A DNA stretch of 64,000 nucleotides from positions 5,914,501 to 5,978,500 of the forward strand of contig JAZGTH010000072.1 in assembly GCA_036877525.1 (NCBI GenBank), read 5' to 3'. Under the pieces are notes generated by a model. That model saw only the letters and a program-made list of their open reading frames with translations. It was not told the DNA's origin and searched no databases. Of this stretch, positions 23,701-35,779 are shown piece by piece. The position numbers and the translations under genes are program-made. The stretch comes from Chromobotia macracanthus. Its lineage: Eukaryota > Chordata > Actinopteri > Cypriniformes > Botiidae. Numbering within the stretch: the first letter of the stretch is position 1; every line of letters starts with the position of its first letter.

Positions 23701-26700
23701 AAAATAAATGGCATTTTCGTGTAGTCTCCATATATGTTTCTCCTGAGAAAAAGACTCTAGACAGCTCGCATGTGTCTCCTCTTTAGTTTCAGGAGAGATC
23801 TCATCAGTGTCTCAGATTAAAAGTAATTTAATTCAGAGATCTCATTACCAACTCAATTTCTCATCAAACTCAATCCAAGATCTTCATTCATTTTCTAGCT
23901 CTATAATCTTACTGTATATCAGCTAATAACTTGTTTGTATTTCTGCAAATGAGTTTGAGGAGAAACATCTGGGATGAAGTTGATACATGAATGAGCAGCA
24001 GTGATGTGTGCAGTCACGTTCAGTGTCTGTGGTTTGTCTTGTTCTGTAGATCCAGAAGAGGCAGTCGAGCGGCAGTATGGATGACAGACCGTCTCTTTGG
24101 GCTCGGGATTATGTGGAATCTCTTCATCAGAATTCCAGAGCAACCCTGCTGTTTGGGAAGAACAATGTCCTGGTGCAGCCAGTATGTCAGCTGTGCATCA
24201 TTACTGTATTCTGGGCTGATATATGACACTGTAAATCTAGTACAGCAGTAAATCCTCTGTGTTTTCAGACGGATGACATGGAATCAATCCCAGGATACCT
24301 CTCACTTCACCAGACCGCAGATCTCATGACACTGAAGTGGACTCCAAACCAGCTGATGAATGGAAACATGGGCGAATTTGATTATGAGAAGAGGTGACGT
24401 TTACCACGGTTCGTTTTCAGATGTTTTGTGGATTCATAAAGCAGCACTGATCTTCTCTTGAATTTCTCCACAGTGTGTATTGGGATTTCGCCATGACGAT
24501 TCGTCTAGAGGAGATTGTGTATTTACACTGCCACCAGCAAGGTAAAAGTTGTGTTTGCTGTAGTTTCTATAGGTCCTCTGTCCCCCTATAGCTCTCAAAT
24601 CTCACTCATCATTGTTCATATTTTTCCATGTATCAGAGGTACAGTAATGGGTTTGATCTTATGTGCAGTGGACAGTGGTGGGACGGTGGTTCTGGTGAGT
24701 CAGGACGGGATCCAAAGACCTCCTTTCCGGTTTCCAAAAGGAGGTCATCTCCTGCAGTTCCTGACATGTCTGGAGACGGGCCTGCTGCCTCATGGCCAGT
24801 TAGATCCTCCTCTGTGGTCTCAGAGGGGAAAGGTCAGCTGAGAAATTCCACAGAAAGTCCCTCAAACACTCAAACCTTCAGGTTTCTCACACAGGTTTGT
24901 TTGTGTTAAAGGGAAAGGTTTTCCCAAAGCTGCGCAAGAGAAGCCCACATGGATCCTGCGAGTCCTTCTCTGACAAAGATGAAGATGAAGCTACTGATTA
25001 TGTTTTTCGGATTATATATCCAGGCAGTCAGGAGTTCGGTATGTTAATGTGGATCTGTTCTGCTTTCATTGTGAGCCCGCTTCAATCATCCATGAAGTTC
25101 AAAACACCTGGAGAAAGAGAGACAGACAAACAAACCTTTAAATTTCCATTTATTCTGTTGTATAAGCTCTGTGTATCCGCAGGACTCTGTTAATGATGGT
25201 CTGTGGTAATCTGGTTTCTCTCACTGTTAAAGCTGCACCGGAGCTCATCGATCAGAGTGTGAACATGTGGCAGCCGACGGGCAGGAAATCGTCCTGTTCC
25301 TCCTGCTCTCAGAATGGCTCGTCTGACGGAGGCCTTCCCAACGGATGCAACCACGACAGGCCAGTGTGATGTCACATGACACACTGTGAATGATTTTAAA
25401 ACCAGCATAAATTACATTCAGTGCAACAAATACTGCAGTGATGCAGGCTTACATCATTGTAATAGAAATAATATGTCTTGTGATTGTATGTGTGTTGTAC
25501 ACAGGGCTCCACTGAAGTTGCTCTGTGAAACCATGAAACATCAGATAATTTCTCGGGCTTTCTACGGCTGTATGTGTCACATGACCATCATATGAACCCG
25601 CAGATCACTTTAGAAACCGTCTGCAGCTCTTAATGTGTGTTGTGTGTGTGTTTAAGGGCTGGCGTACTGTCGTCACCTGTCCACTGTCCGCACGCATCTG
25701 TCTGCTCTGGTAAACCCAACTATCATTGAGCCTGACATCCCCTATGATGCTAAAGGTGGGCTCTCGGCCGAGGTGTGGAAGACATTTCTCCAGGACAGCA
25801 CTGTATGCATTAACATCTCGTTCTTCTTAACATGCTGAAATGCTCCAAAGCCTCAGAAATCATCAGTTTGTTCTTGCTCGGCAGGCGTATGAAGAAGAAG
25901 AACTCTTGAGGCTAGTTTACTACGGTGGGGTTGAATCTTCTCTGCGTAAGGAGGTCTGGCCCTTCCTGTTAGGACACTACCACTTCACCATGACCCCCGG
26001 AGAACGACAAGAGGTCAACTGCGAGCACTCTGCAGTTGTGGTTCCATACAAAAACTTCATATTTAACTTAAGCACACAATTGAAATATTACATAAAAGAT
26101 ATGAGGATAAAACACCATTTCCATCCAGTGAGACTGATAAAACTCCACAATGACTGAAGAACCTCTGAGACAAATGTGATATTCTGTCTGCAGGTGGATG
26201 AGCAGGTTCGAGCCTGTTACGAGCAGACCATGAGCGAGTGGTTGGGGTGTGAGGCTATCGTGAGACAGCGTGAGAAGGAGCAGCATGCAGCCGCTCTGGC
26301 TAAATGTGCGTCAGGTGCGAGTGTGGAGCACAGTTCACGTCAGGACTCCAGCATCAGCACTGATGTATGTGTTTACACTAACGCACACGACCAATATCAG
26401 ATCTGAGTCCGTACTGATGTGTGTCTGCTTCTCTCTCCAGTCGACTCACAGCAGCAGCTCAGAGAAACAGAATCGTGTGTGTTCTCACAGCGACTCCAAC
26501 AGCAGCACTCAGGTGAGCCGATAAGCTGAGAACAATCTTACTGCTGAGGGCTCATGAGGCTTACACTGCCTTTAACAATCAACTTTCTCTTAGATGTTTC
26601 GACTCGGTTTGTTTTTTCTAGCCTGTTATTCTAATGATCACGTTTCATGATCAAAAGTAAAATTATTATTAAACTTAAGCAGCTGTCTGTAAACTTGCAG

Positions 26701-29700
26701 GTATTTGGGTCTGTTGATGAGGTGGACCCCATCGAATCTGAACCCAAACCAAAAGAAGAGAAGCCACAGCCCAAGATCCCGAACGGAGCGCTTCCAAACT
26801 GCACCAGTTCTCCAGACTCTGGCCATCCATCCTCTCGTAACTTCTCTGTTACCTCCGGACTCTCTGACGGCTCTCCCAGCACAGAGGAGACGTCTGCACA
26901 AGAGTCTGGTCTCAAAACCACAACTCCAGAACCACTGGCAGCAAACTCAGAGGTGAAGACCGATATCCCCTCCAGTTCTGACACGCATGACAGGTCCAAA
27001 GAGGAGCTGAAAGAAAACAGCTCGACTGCTCAGAACGAAGCAATGGAAGATGCAAAGAACATCCGCTCAGAAGATGAGCTGATAAAGCCACAAGAAAGTG
27101 ACAAACCTAAAACAACAGAAACTGAAGAAACATGCAGAACTGAAACTCATCAGTCAGAATGTGACAGTGTGGTAAACACCATAGCACCTGAAATAAAGCC
27201 ACTGTCTGAGGACAGTGAAGCTGTGTGTGAACATCAGACAGCAGAAGAGCTGAAAGAAGTCTCACATTCAGAGGAGATCAAGCCTGAGGTGAAAACTGAG
27301 GTTGAGGAGTCTTCACATTCTGTAGAAGAACACACATCAGAGACTGAAAAGAACATGGATTTCAAAGAAAACAAAGACACAGACTCCCAATGTACCCATC
27401 CAGAAGTGACCAATACAGAATCTTCATCTGAAGATACCAAAATCTCTGACAAACCTGAAGCTTTAGGAGAGCACAGAACCTCCAGCTTAGAGATCAGAGA
27501 CCCTCATCTGGAGATTTCTGACCTTAACAACTCTGACCTGTCATCACAAGATGTAAAAGAACAGCCCAAATCTGAATCACAGAATGAGAAAGAGTTCAAC
27601 ACATACAACATCACCACACCACAAACGATCAGCTGGGATTCTGAACACAGTCACGCCAAATCAATAAACAAACAGTTAACTGAATCTGAGTCTGAAAGCT
27701 GTGCTCCCATCACCTCATTGTCAAAACTATCTCCAGATATGTCAGATGACTCTCCATCGGCCTTAGAGATGGAGGAGATCCCTTCCTCTGTGGTCTTCAT
27801 GTCCTCAGAGAATGTTCTTAGGTCTCCTCTCACCCTCAGCCGTCCTGAGAAGCCAGCAATGGGAACGCCAGCTCTGGAGCTCTGCATGGAACCGGGCGTG
27901 AACACCAGCCCTGAGGAAACTGAATCCGCCCTCTCTGAAGAGGAACCTGAGATGGAGAACTTCTTCCCCAAACCAGACTCTCTGGCAGTGTCTGGGGAAC
28001 TCAAGAACGATGTGACATCTCCAGTTTCATCTATCGGGACCACATACTCTGTGAGTCACATCTGCAGAGACGTTCTAACTGTTAGACCGAGAGATCTTAA
28101 GAAAAACACACCAGACGTGTCAGCCAATATTTCAGTGTTTACATCACAACAGTTTAGAGCAGAAAGCTAACCATCATGAAAGTTCCTTTTATACATTAGT
28201 GCATAAAACTTCTGTTCTTCTCTCTGACCATGTGCAGCAGGAGCTGGTGGATCTGTACACGCTGAATCTGCACCGCATTGATAAAGACGTGCAGCGCTGT
28301 GACAGAAACTTCTGGTATTTCACACCAGCCAACCTAGAGAAACTGCGAAACATCATGTGCAGGTAAATAAGAAGCTTGTGTTGGTTATATCACAAATGTT
28401 TTCTAGAGAAGCTGATCTGCAGCGTTATATGAACGTTGTGTATTTTGTTCTGGAAGTTATGTCTGGCAGCATCTTGATATTGGATACGTCCAGGGAATGT
28501 GTGATCTCCTCGCACCTCTGCTGGTAATCCTGGATGACGGTACTGTATTCTCAGCTTTACCTTGTTTTAACCCTATTAACCCTCTGTTTGTTCTCTGTTT
28601 GGTTATGAAAACAACTGCTGTTATCTGACTGGATGAGGCAGTTTTGACTGTAACACGTCTGTGACTGCACATTAGTTGTGTGTTAATAGTGTGGGATGTT
28701 CAGAGAGCGATTCATTCTCCTGACGTTTCTTTCTATTGTCAGAGGCCAAAGCTTTCAGCTGCTTCACTGAACTCATGAAGAGAATGAACCAGAACTTTCC
28801 TCATGGAGGAGCCATGGACACACACTTCGCCAATATGCGCTCGCTCATACAGGTCAGAACACAGACACATACACAGACAGACAGACTCACAGACACACTC
28901 ACACTGACTGCTGTTGTCTCTGTGTCTGTTCAGATTCTGGACTCTGAGCTGTTTGAGCTCATGCAGCAGAATGGAGATTACACACACTTCTACTTCTGTT
29001 ATCGCTGGTTCCTGTTGGACTTCAAGAGAGGTGAGACACATCCACACTGCTGCCACAGAGAAACTCCTAAACTCCTATCTTAAGTACGCTCTTGTAATTA
29101 CTTTCATGTTCGGAGGAACTATACGTCATCTATAAGTCATTCTGAGGTAATTTAACATGGTGAAACATCTAATTAGTTTGTTTGTCATCTGATTCAATGA
29201 CCTCAGACTTCCATCATTTGAAACTTCAGATCTCGTGGCTGTTGATAGAAGTTGTAATATTACTTCATGAATCATAAGTGATCAGACAATAAAACTCATA
29301 TCTGATCTGAGCGTCACAAAGATATCAGAAAAATGAGGCCCTTCATGAGCTGTCATGTTCTTCTGTGGCTCTCTCAGGTTCTTCTGTGGCTCTCTCAGGT
29401 TCTTCTGTGGTTCTCTAATGTTCGTCTATGGTTTGTTTTCCTCTTGTAAAGAAATGGTGTATGATGACGTGTTCTCGGTGTGGGAGACCATCTGGGCTGC
29501 ACGTTACGCCTCCTCTCAACACTTTGTGCTCTTCATCGCGCTGGCTTTGGTGGAACTCTATCGAGACATTATTCTGGAGAACAACATGGATTTCACAGAC
29601 ATCATCAAGTTCTTCAATGGTGAGATGAGTGTGTTATCTTCTGTTTTCTGAGAAGAATCATTAGACCGTTGTATGATCACTCACAGATGTGAAGCTCTCA

Positions 29701-29823
29701 GTCATGTGCTGTTCTCTGTTGTATCTTGTTTCAGAAATGGCCGAGCGTCATGATGTCCCCAAACTCCTGGTGATGGCCCGAGACTTAGTCCACAAGGTCC
29801 AGATCCTCATTGAGAATAAATGA
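20763..29823 (+). CDS. sgsm1: SGSM1, small G protein signaling modulator 1 (RUN + TBC Rab-GAP), with an exon-4 frameshift
   Basis: Twenty-five exons: 20763-20769, 20848-20891, 21603-21678, 22378-22539, 22792-22935, 23286-23353, 23478-23620, 24050-24181, 24269-24393, 24474-24541, 24669-24832, 24912-25038, 25233-25359, 25505-25569, 25657-25802, 25885-26013, 26194-26364, 26441-26512, 26701-28050, 28238-28362, 28457-28539, 28743-28852, 28934-29030, 29452-29619, 29735-29823. The N-terminus MSESETRQRLLRNVKKE leads into the RUN domain (exons 3-7); exons 9-12 hold the PH-like Rab-binding region. The TBC domain has its arginine finger in HRIDKDVQRCDRN (exon 20) and glutamine finger in GYVQGMCDLLAP (exon 21), so GAP residues are intact. 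Exons total 3,992 nt, one short of a multiple of three; the missing base falls in exon 4. Exon 13 needs a GC donor. The paralogue SGSM2 fits less well. Confidence 0.93.
29341..29420 (+). repeat. 21-bp triplication upstream of SGSM1 exon 24
   Basis: Three direct copies of GGTTCTTCTGTGGCTCTCTC (the third diverged) end about 35 bp before the exon 24 acceptor, in intron 23. Confidence 0.85.
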
Positions 29824-31175
29824 TCACTTTCTTTCTCCATTAAGAAATTCAAAAGATGTTCTGTGTTTGTTTTTGGTCAGTCGTAACAGAGGACATCTGT
29901 AGTGTGTTTCATCTGGTCTAATAAAACTATAATATTTCCCACCACAGTTACACAGAGAGAAAGAAAAATATTATTTCAAGATAAATTAATAATAGTTTTT
30001 ATACAAGTGCTTATAAAATATAAAAAGATTGTCTATAAAATCAATGATGTGACAAATGCTTAAATACTCCCTTTCTGATACAGATTTAGATCGATTTCGA
30101 TCTAAAAGCACAAAGTATTTAAAACAATGCTATATATTTATTTATTTTTGAAATGTGGAGATTAGAGAGGGTTAATTATTTGTCACAGTTGTTACTGTAA
30201 ATGTTTATCATCATTCATATATCAGATCTCTTGAATTCGGACTGTGTCTGTTTCATGTGTTATCAGATTAACACCCGAGTCCACCCTGAAATCAAAAGAA
30301 ATCTAGAGATTTGTATAAAGGAAATAATGAACACAGTGCAGAAAATCTTACCTATACAAAAACATTTTATTTTTGTTTTATTTTAACTTGAAATATGACG
30401 TGTTTTTGGCAGGTGTCATAAGATTCATTCACTGACTGTATCTTTCAGAGTTTCAGAAATATGTGGAGCTGCTATACAATGAAGTACCTCACTCAGTGAA
30501 AGAACTTCACTGTAAAAACAAACAATCAGCAGAGATACTTTCATTTGTATTGATCTTTTTGCCTTAAGTTTCTCTGTTCAGGGACGCATGTGGTGGCTGC
30601 TTGTCACAAAGCCATTCAGAGTGTGTGTGTTACAGTGTGTTTGACAGGGTTCATATATATCTGATGTATTGCCATATGTGTGTGTGTGTTCTGTACAGAT
30701 GTGCTCTGAACTACCAGCAGCCAAACAAACGAGAGGTTGTTTCATATTTCAGCACTTGTTGATTTGATGTGATTGTAGTAACCTGCTAAACCGCGAGTAA
30801 TTCTGACGGAGTGTTTGCAGTGTTGGTGTTATAAAACTATTTTCCCTCGTATGCCAGTATCATCTATTGGTTTTCTTTGTGTCTTGCTGGTTTAAGCTCT
30901 CTATCATTGAATGGCACTGTATGTAGATCACAATATTATAATATCTGAACATTGTTTGACGTGTGAGTTGTAAAAACTTTAAATGATTAATGTATTTGGC
31001 TCAAAGCCACAGTGATACAAACTGCTGACAACAGTAGAAAAAAAGATTTGTTGAAATTGTTCTGGAAACCTATATATTTTTATTGTACTCTGTGAAATTA
31101 TATAGTATACTGTCAGAACTGTGTGCTGCTTATGATATAATCTGTATTATAATATATAATAAATGTGTGTTGGCT
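29824..31175 (+). other. SGSM1 3'UTR candidate with two polyA signals
   Basis: Plus-strand AATAAA occurs at 29920-29925 (short 3'UTR) and 31158-31163 (about 1.35-kb 3'UTR, followed by GT-rich sequence). No coding sequence recognised. Confidence 0.5.
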
Positions 31176-31439
31176 GTATTTGGCTCATTGTCATTTTTTT
31201 CAGATTATACAAAGCCCTTTAACTTCTTGATCTTCATTAGAAAATATCACAAATAAAGCATCAATAGAAGATTAATTAAATGTCCTGCACAGAATCAACA
31301 GCTGTTCGCTTTGACATTTAAAGAATAACCTGATAATGTACTAAATCTGAGAGTTTAAGAGAAATTACAAAGCAAAAATGTTTACAAATGAACGAATGCA
31401 AGATTTTCATCTTTGTTGTGATTGTTTCCCGTAAGTTTT

Positions 31440-31570
31440 TTGTCTCCGCGGCTTGTAATGCGGCGCGCTGACGTCATCATGGCGCGCCGGCCATGATCAC
31501 GTGGTCTCGGCAAAGTCAAGCGAGATCACGCCGCATGCACCCGCGTGGTTGATATAACATCAGATTATCA
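31440..31570 (+). promoter_or_regulatory. TRIAP1 promoter with CRE and E-box
   Basis: A small CpG-rich patch carries a full CRE palindrome TGACGTCA (31469-31476), a GGCGCGCC palindrome, and a CACGTG E-box (31498-31503) within TCACGTG. It lies directly upstream of the TRIAP1 start. Motifs seen; factor binding inferred. Confidence 0.6.
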
Positions 31571-31573
31571 GAT

Positions 31574-31630
31574 GTGATCGGACCTGTGAAGATGATCGGA
31601 CCTGTGAAGATGATCGGACCTGTGAAGATG
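31574..31630 (+). repeat. 18-bp tandem repeat spanning the TRIAP1 start
   Basis: Three copies of GATCGGACCTGTGAAGAT carry the initiation context itself. The first copy is GTG-led; the next two create in-frame ATGs at 31592 and 31610. Confidence 0.95.
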
Positions 31631-32140
31631 AACAGTGTCGGTGAGGCCTGCACGGAGCTCAAACGAGACTATGATCAGTGTTTCAATCGCTGGTTTGCTC
31701 AGAAGTTTCTAAAAGGAGACCGCAGTGGAGACCCATGTACTGAATTATTCAAGAAATATCAGACGTGTGTTCAGGTACCAGACCACTGCCATCCCATAAT
31801 AAAACAATGTTCCTTAAACGCCCAGTGATGTCTTTGTTTACGTCTTCAGAATATGATTGTGAATGTTTGTCTTTGTTTATTGTTTCATGCCAGTGGAGTC
31901 AGATTATGATATAATAATACAATAATTACTGTGACAGCATTACAATGTATTGTAGTTACAGTGACGGTAATACCAGTTGTTGTTTCTGTAGAGGTCATAT
32001 AACAATAAGTGAGTGTAATTCGACCACAGTTTGTTCATGTGAAATGCACACTGTACTTACAGAAGGCCATCAAAGAGAAGGACATTCCTGTAGAAGGTCT
32101 GGAGTTCATGAGCCCCAGTAAAGAGAAAGCAGACAGCTGA
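31592..32140 (+). CDS. triap1: TRIAP1, mitochondrial intermembrane-space lipid-transfer subunit
   Basis: Two exons: up to 31774 (donor GTACCA) and 32063-32140 (acceptor TTACAG, stop TGA 32138-32140). From the conserved start at 31628 the product is 74 aa, MNSVGEACTELKRDYDQC onward. It carries a twin CX9C pair (C8-C18, C37-C47), the hallmark of Mia40-imported intermembrane-space proteins. In other species TRIAP1 pairs with PRELI proteins to move phosphatidic acid for cardiolipin synthesis. Two further in-frame ATGs at 31592 and 31610 come from an 18-bp tandem repeat and would prepend one or two MIGPVK blocks. I favour 31628 by homology, but scanning ribosomes would meet 31592 first. Converges with SRSF9, as expected from vertebrate synteny. 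Confidence 0.93.
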
Positions 32141-33261
32141 ACGCCACCTGATGTCATTTATGAGTGTGATGGCTCGTGGATGGAGGACATGCTTCCCTCA
32201 TCAGGAGACTCCCTGCTGACTTTTTCATGGACGGCTGGAATCGCTGGATTGTGCATACAGAGACTCTTAGATGTGTGTTTACAGTGAGTTTAGAAGAGGT
32301 ACTGTTTGACACACTAGAGGATTGTGCAACACGTCACTGATACTGCTGGACATGCAGAGAAAATGCATGTGTGCACACGTGTGGATGGCAGTGAAAGAGG
32401 TTTCATTTCAAGCAAGTCAACAGTTGAAGAAAACTGCAATTTACTTTTGCCATTTATCAAAGTATGACAGACATGTCACATCTCGTGTATTTTATGATTT
32501 ATGAGCCAAAACAAGCTATTAACTGTAATGTAATTACAGCTATGAGACATGTAAACCCAAGATCAAGTGTGACATTACATTATGACCACCTGATTTTCAA
32601 AACATTTTGCTTGTGACAACTGGAGAAAAGTAACTGAAATGATTTGTATGTCAAATACCAATGACTGGAATTAATCGATCTAAACGACTCTTAATTTTCA
32701 GTGTCCAAATATGTGCAGTAAGACTGAAATTTGTATTGCAGTGTAAGAGTTTTCAGGCCTTCAGGAGCTCAGTGACACTGCATCACTGCCCCACGCCTGG
32801 AAAACACTGGGCTGCACAAATCACACTGCACAGTGCTTGTGTCATTTTCTTTTAATGCTTTAATTGAAAAAAATTGTGTAGTCATCACATGATACAAAAA
32901 GAAAAATCACATGGGGAGAATCTAGAAAGAAACAGTTTAAAACATTAGCCTTGTATTGAAATGATAAAAAATTAAACAGTGTAGTCTATGAAATCCACCA
33001 GATTAATCAGAGATCACATCTTTAGTCTGTCTTGTGCCTAATAATCAGAAAACACAAAACTATGTTTTTAAAACTATCGTTTCTGATGAGCATGAAGTCA
33101 TCACGTTCTGTAATCACCACATGATTCTTTACTTCCTTCAAACTCAGATATGAATGAACTGAATGATGAATAAGGCCGTTTGGGTTCTCATAAAGGAATG
33201 TAAATTACAAAACGGTGAAACAGAAGGGGGTGTGGTGGCTGATGGAGGCGGCCTCTGCCCT
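32141..33261. other. Convergent intergenic / 3'UTRs of TRIAP1 and SRSF9
   Basis: No gene recognised. The TRIAP1 (plus) and SRSF9 (minus) 3'UTRs must lie here. I did not find an unambiguous AATAAA for either. Confidence 0.4.
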
Positions 33262-34795
33262 TTACCGATAGTGACGTGGGGGTGGGCTGAGATGCTGGAG
33301 GGGGGGTCGTCGGGTCATGAGTCGTGGGGGGGAGCGGTAGCGTGGAGGGGGCGACCCTCTGCTCTGGTAGGGGGGTGTGTAGCGACCGCGAGACCTGGAG
33401 CGGGAACGCGAGCGACCCCAGCTTGTACTGCGCTCCTCCATCACTCTGATGAAAGACGTCTCTCCCTGCAGAACACATGACATCAGAACCTACAGTTTTT
33501 ACTTTCTCAAACCCTGATGGATGACATCGTCATGTCTTTTAAAGGTAAAGTATGAGTTCTGGACTTCAGTGGCATAAGATGAAACTTTCAGTGAAAATAA
33601 AGTGTTTTCAAATCACTTCTGCCAACAACAGTCAAAATTGTTTTCTGTGTTAATGGAAATTAAGCTATAATTGAGCTTCACTGGTATTTTCATTTAATTT
33701 CCACTTGCATTTTAAATTCAATGCAAATGTCAGTTCATACCACCTTTAAAACCACACCCTCATTTACTGGATAAAACAAGCCGTGAGCGCAGCTGTCACC
33801 TGGTGTGATCTGAACTCCGTTCCGTCCAGTCGACGCAGTGCGTACTCCATATCCTCACGCCTGAGGAACTCGACCACACCCTCTCCATCACGCTGCACGT
33901 CAGCGAAGCACACGTCGCCTGCCTCCCGCATGTGATCTTTCAGGTCCTGCCAGCTGCCGGTGGGGGGAAGACCTGTAACCATGACAACAGCTTCATAAAC
34001 TTTGAGAAGTATGCAGGAGAGCTCTGTAACATTGGTGTAAAATGCAGATGCGTGTGAACAAATGAAAGATGTTTAAAACATTTACATAAAATCACATGAG
34101 GGGGTGTTGGTGACTCAGACAGATGTGTGGGGTGAGAACAGTCACAGAGAGACGTGCTTGATTTGATTTACAGTGAACTAAAATGTCACTATGACCGGTG
34201 CTTGAAAGACAAGATGGCTTGATGAAATCAGTCAGAAGGAAGGTCGTTTTAGATAAACTATTTGACAGAAAGATTTTCTTTAGGACAAATGCACTAAAGA
34301 ATCGTTCACAGTAAGGCCTGGAACATTACTAACCGAGTAAACAGGATGCATGTTCACATCATGTTACAACTTTAACTCACCCGTCACAATAACCTGAAAC
34401 TCGGATCTCCGGACCGCAGGCATAAATCTCCTCCGAGCTCCTCCCCCTGCCGGTCCAGTGAACTTGGATCCAGAAGATCGTGGGTATTCCACACGAAGCT
34501 TACTGTTTCCAAACCCATATCCATTCCTTCCAAAGACAGCGTCCTCCGCATCCCTACAGGAAGAGAGGAGAGTTCTCCTAATTCTCGTTCTACACTGATA
34601 AAGCCTCGTTCCTGCTCTCTGAGGCTGAGCCACTCACCGTGGGTCCTCAAAACGCACAAAGGCAAACGGGATGGTGCCGCGGTTGTTCTTCAGCTCAATA
34701 TCCCGGATTTTTCCATATTTGTAGAAGAGATCCTCGATATCTCTCTCCTGCACATCCATGGGAAGGTTTCCCACATAGATCCGTCCATCTGCCAT
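33262..34795 (-). CDS. srsf9: SRSF9, serine/arginine-rich splicing factor 9
   Basis: Four exons, 34795-34638, 34553-34381, 33972-33800 and 33465-33262, give 708 nt in frame (235 aa; the mammalian protein is about 220). The N-terminal RRM has RNP2 IYVGNLP and RNP1-like FAFVRFEDPR. An Arg/Gly-rich linker leads to a pseudo-RRM bearing the SR-family signature SWQDLKDHMREAG (exon 3). The C-terminus is a short RS region (WGRSRSRSRSRGR) extended by a Pro/Arg-rich tail. The protein binds pre-mRNA and regulates splice-site choice in the nucleus. A 5'UTR intron is likely: acceptor about 10 nt before the ATG, donor at 35675, leaving a first exon from about 35740. The Pro-rich tail after the RS repeats makes it longer than the mammalian form. 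Confidence 0.95.
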
Positions 34796-35675
34796 GACTC
34801 AAACCCTGCTAACACAAACCCAACGCAGCTGCAGCCTTCCAGGAAATACAGCGTTTCCACCACAGGGGCGTTCAGAATATCCAAACTCTAGTTTGTCCTT
34901 CTAAAATCCCCTATTAAAACTCTAAACTCAGGTGTTTGTGGTACATGTTGAGTTCATGAAACCCATCAAAGGACCCGTCCTGGATCCAGGTCTGAAAAAC
35001 ACAGGACAGTCAAAACAAGACCTCTGTTTTATATGAACACACATCAGGAAACGTGACACTTATATTCAGCCCCACACATTTGAATAACGTCTGCAAAGCA
35101 GTTCTGCTGGTACAACAATTTACATCACATACATCATTCAGAAAGCTTCTCACTGACTGCATTTACTTTAAAACAGAGTTAAACCAGCAGTCTGAATCAG
35201 ACATCTGATCTCATCTCAAAACATTCAAGATACAGCCTTCAGGTTTTGTAGGGCACTACACTTTAAACACATTAAAGGTTTATCTTTCTGTTAAATGACT
35301 AGAAACACAAACAGTGTGCAGTAGGTGAACACTGAAGGCACAAAGCATCTCTGAACTTGCAGGTGTTGTGTCGTGCAGTGTTTGAGAAATAAGAAATGAA
35401 ATGTAAATGATCTGAATGAACAGACGAGCGCTGACAACATCTCACTGCTGTTACCTCCACACATCTACAGTAATGGACGAGCCTCCTCGCCTCACGTTTA
35501 TTCATTTAAACGTGTCAACAATCTTCAGGACATTAGCATGCTAGCTGCTAGCCCCTTTGTTGAGGCAGCCGCTGAAAGCCGAAATGACAAACGGGAGGAG
35601 ACCAGCAGAGAAACAGTTTTCTTGTGCACTCGTGTGTCCGGACACAATAACACAGAGATTAATAACTGAATGTAC

Positions 35676-35770
35676 CTCTATAATCTGCAGCTGATGACCA
35701 GAAACAGATAAACAAGCGCTCACGATCTCCTCCCCGGATCAGGAAGTGACGCGCACTTCCGCCCCCTTCA
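35676..35770 (-). promoter_or_regulatory. SRSF9 candidate first exon and promoter with ETS palindrome
   Basis: On the minus strand an exon-like segment ends in TATAGAG/GTACAT at 35676. It is headed by GGAAGTG-ACGCG-CACTTCC (35742-35760), two ETS half-sites in perfect inverted repeat around CpGs. That is compatible with a GABP-type housekeeping promoter. TSS not determined. Confidence 0.5.
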
Positions 35771-35779
35771 GGCCCAGAA

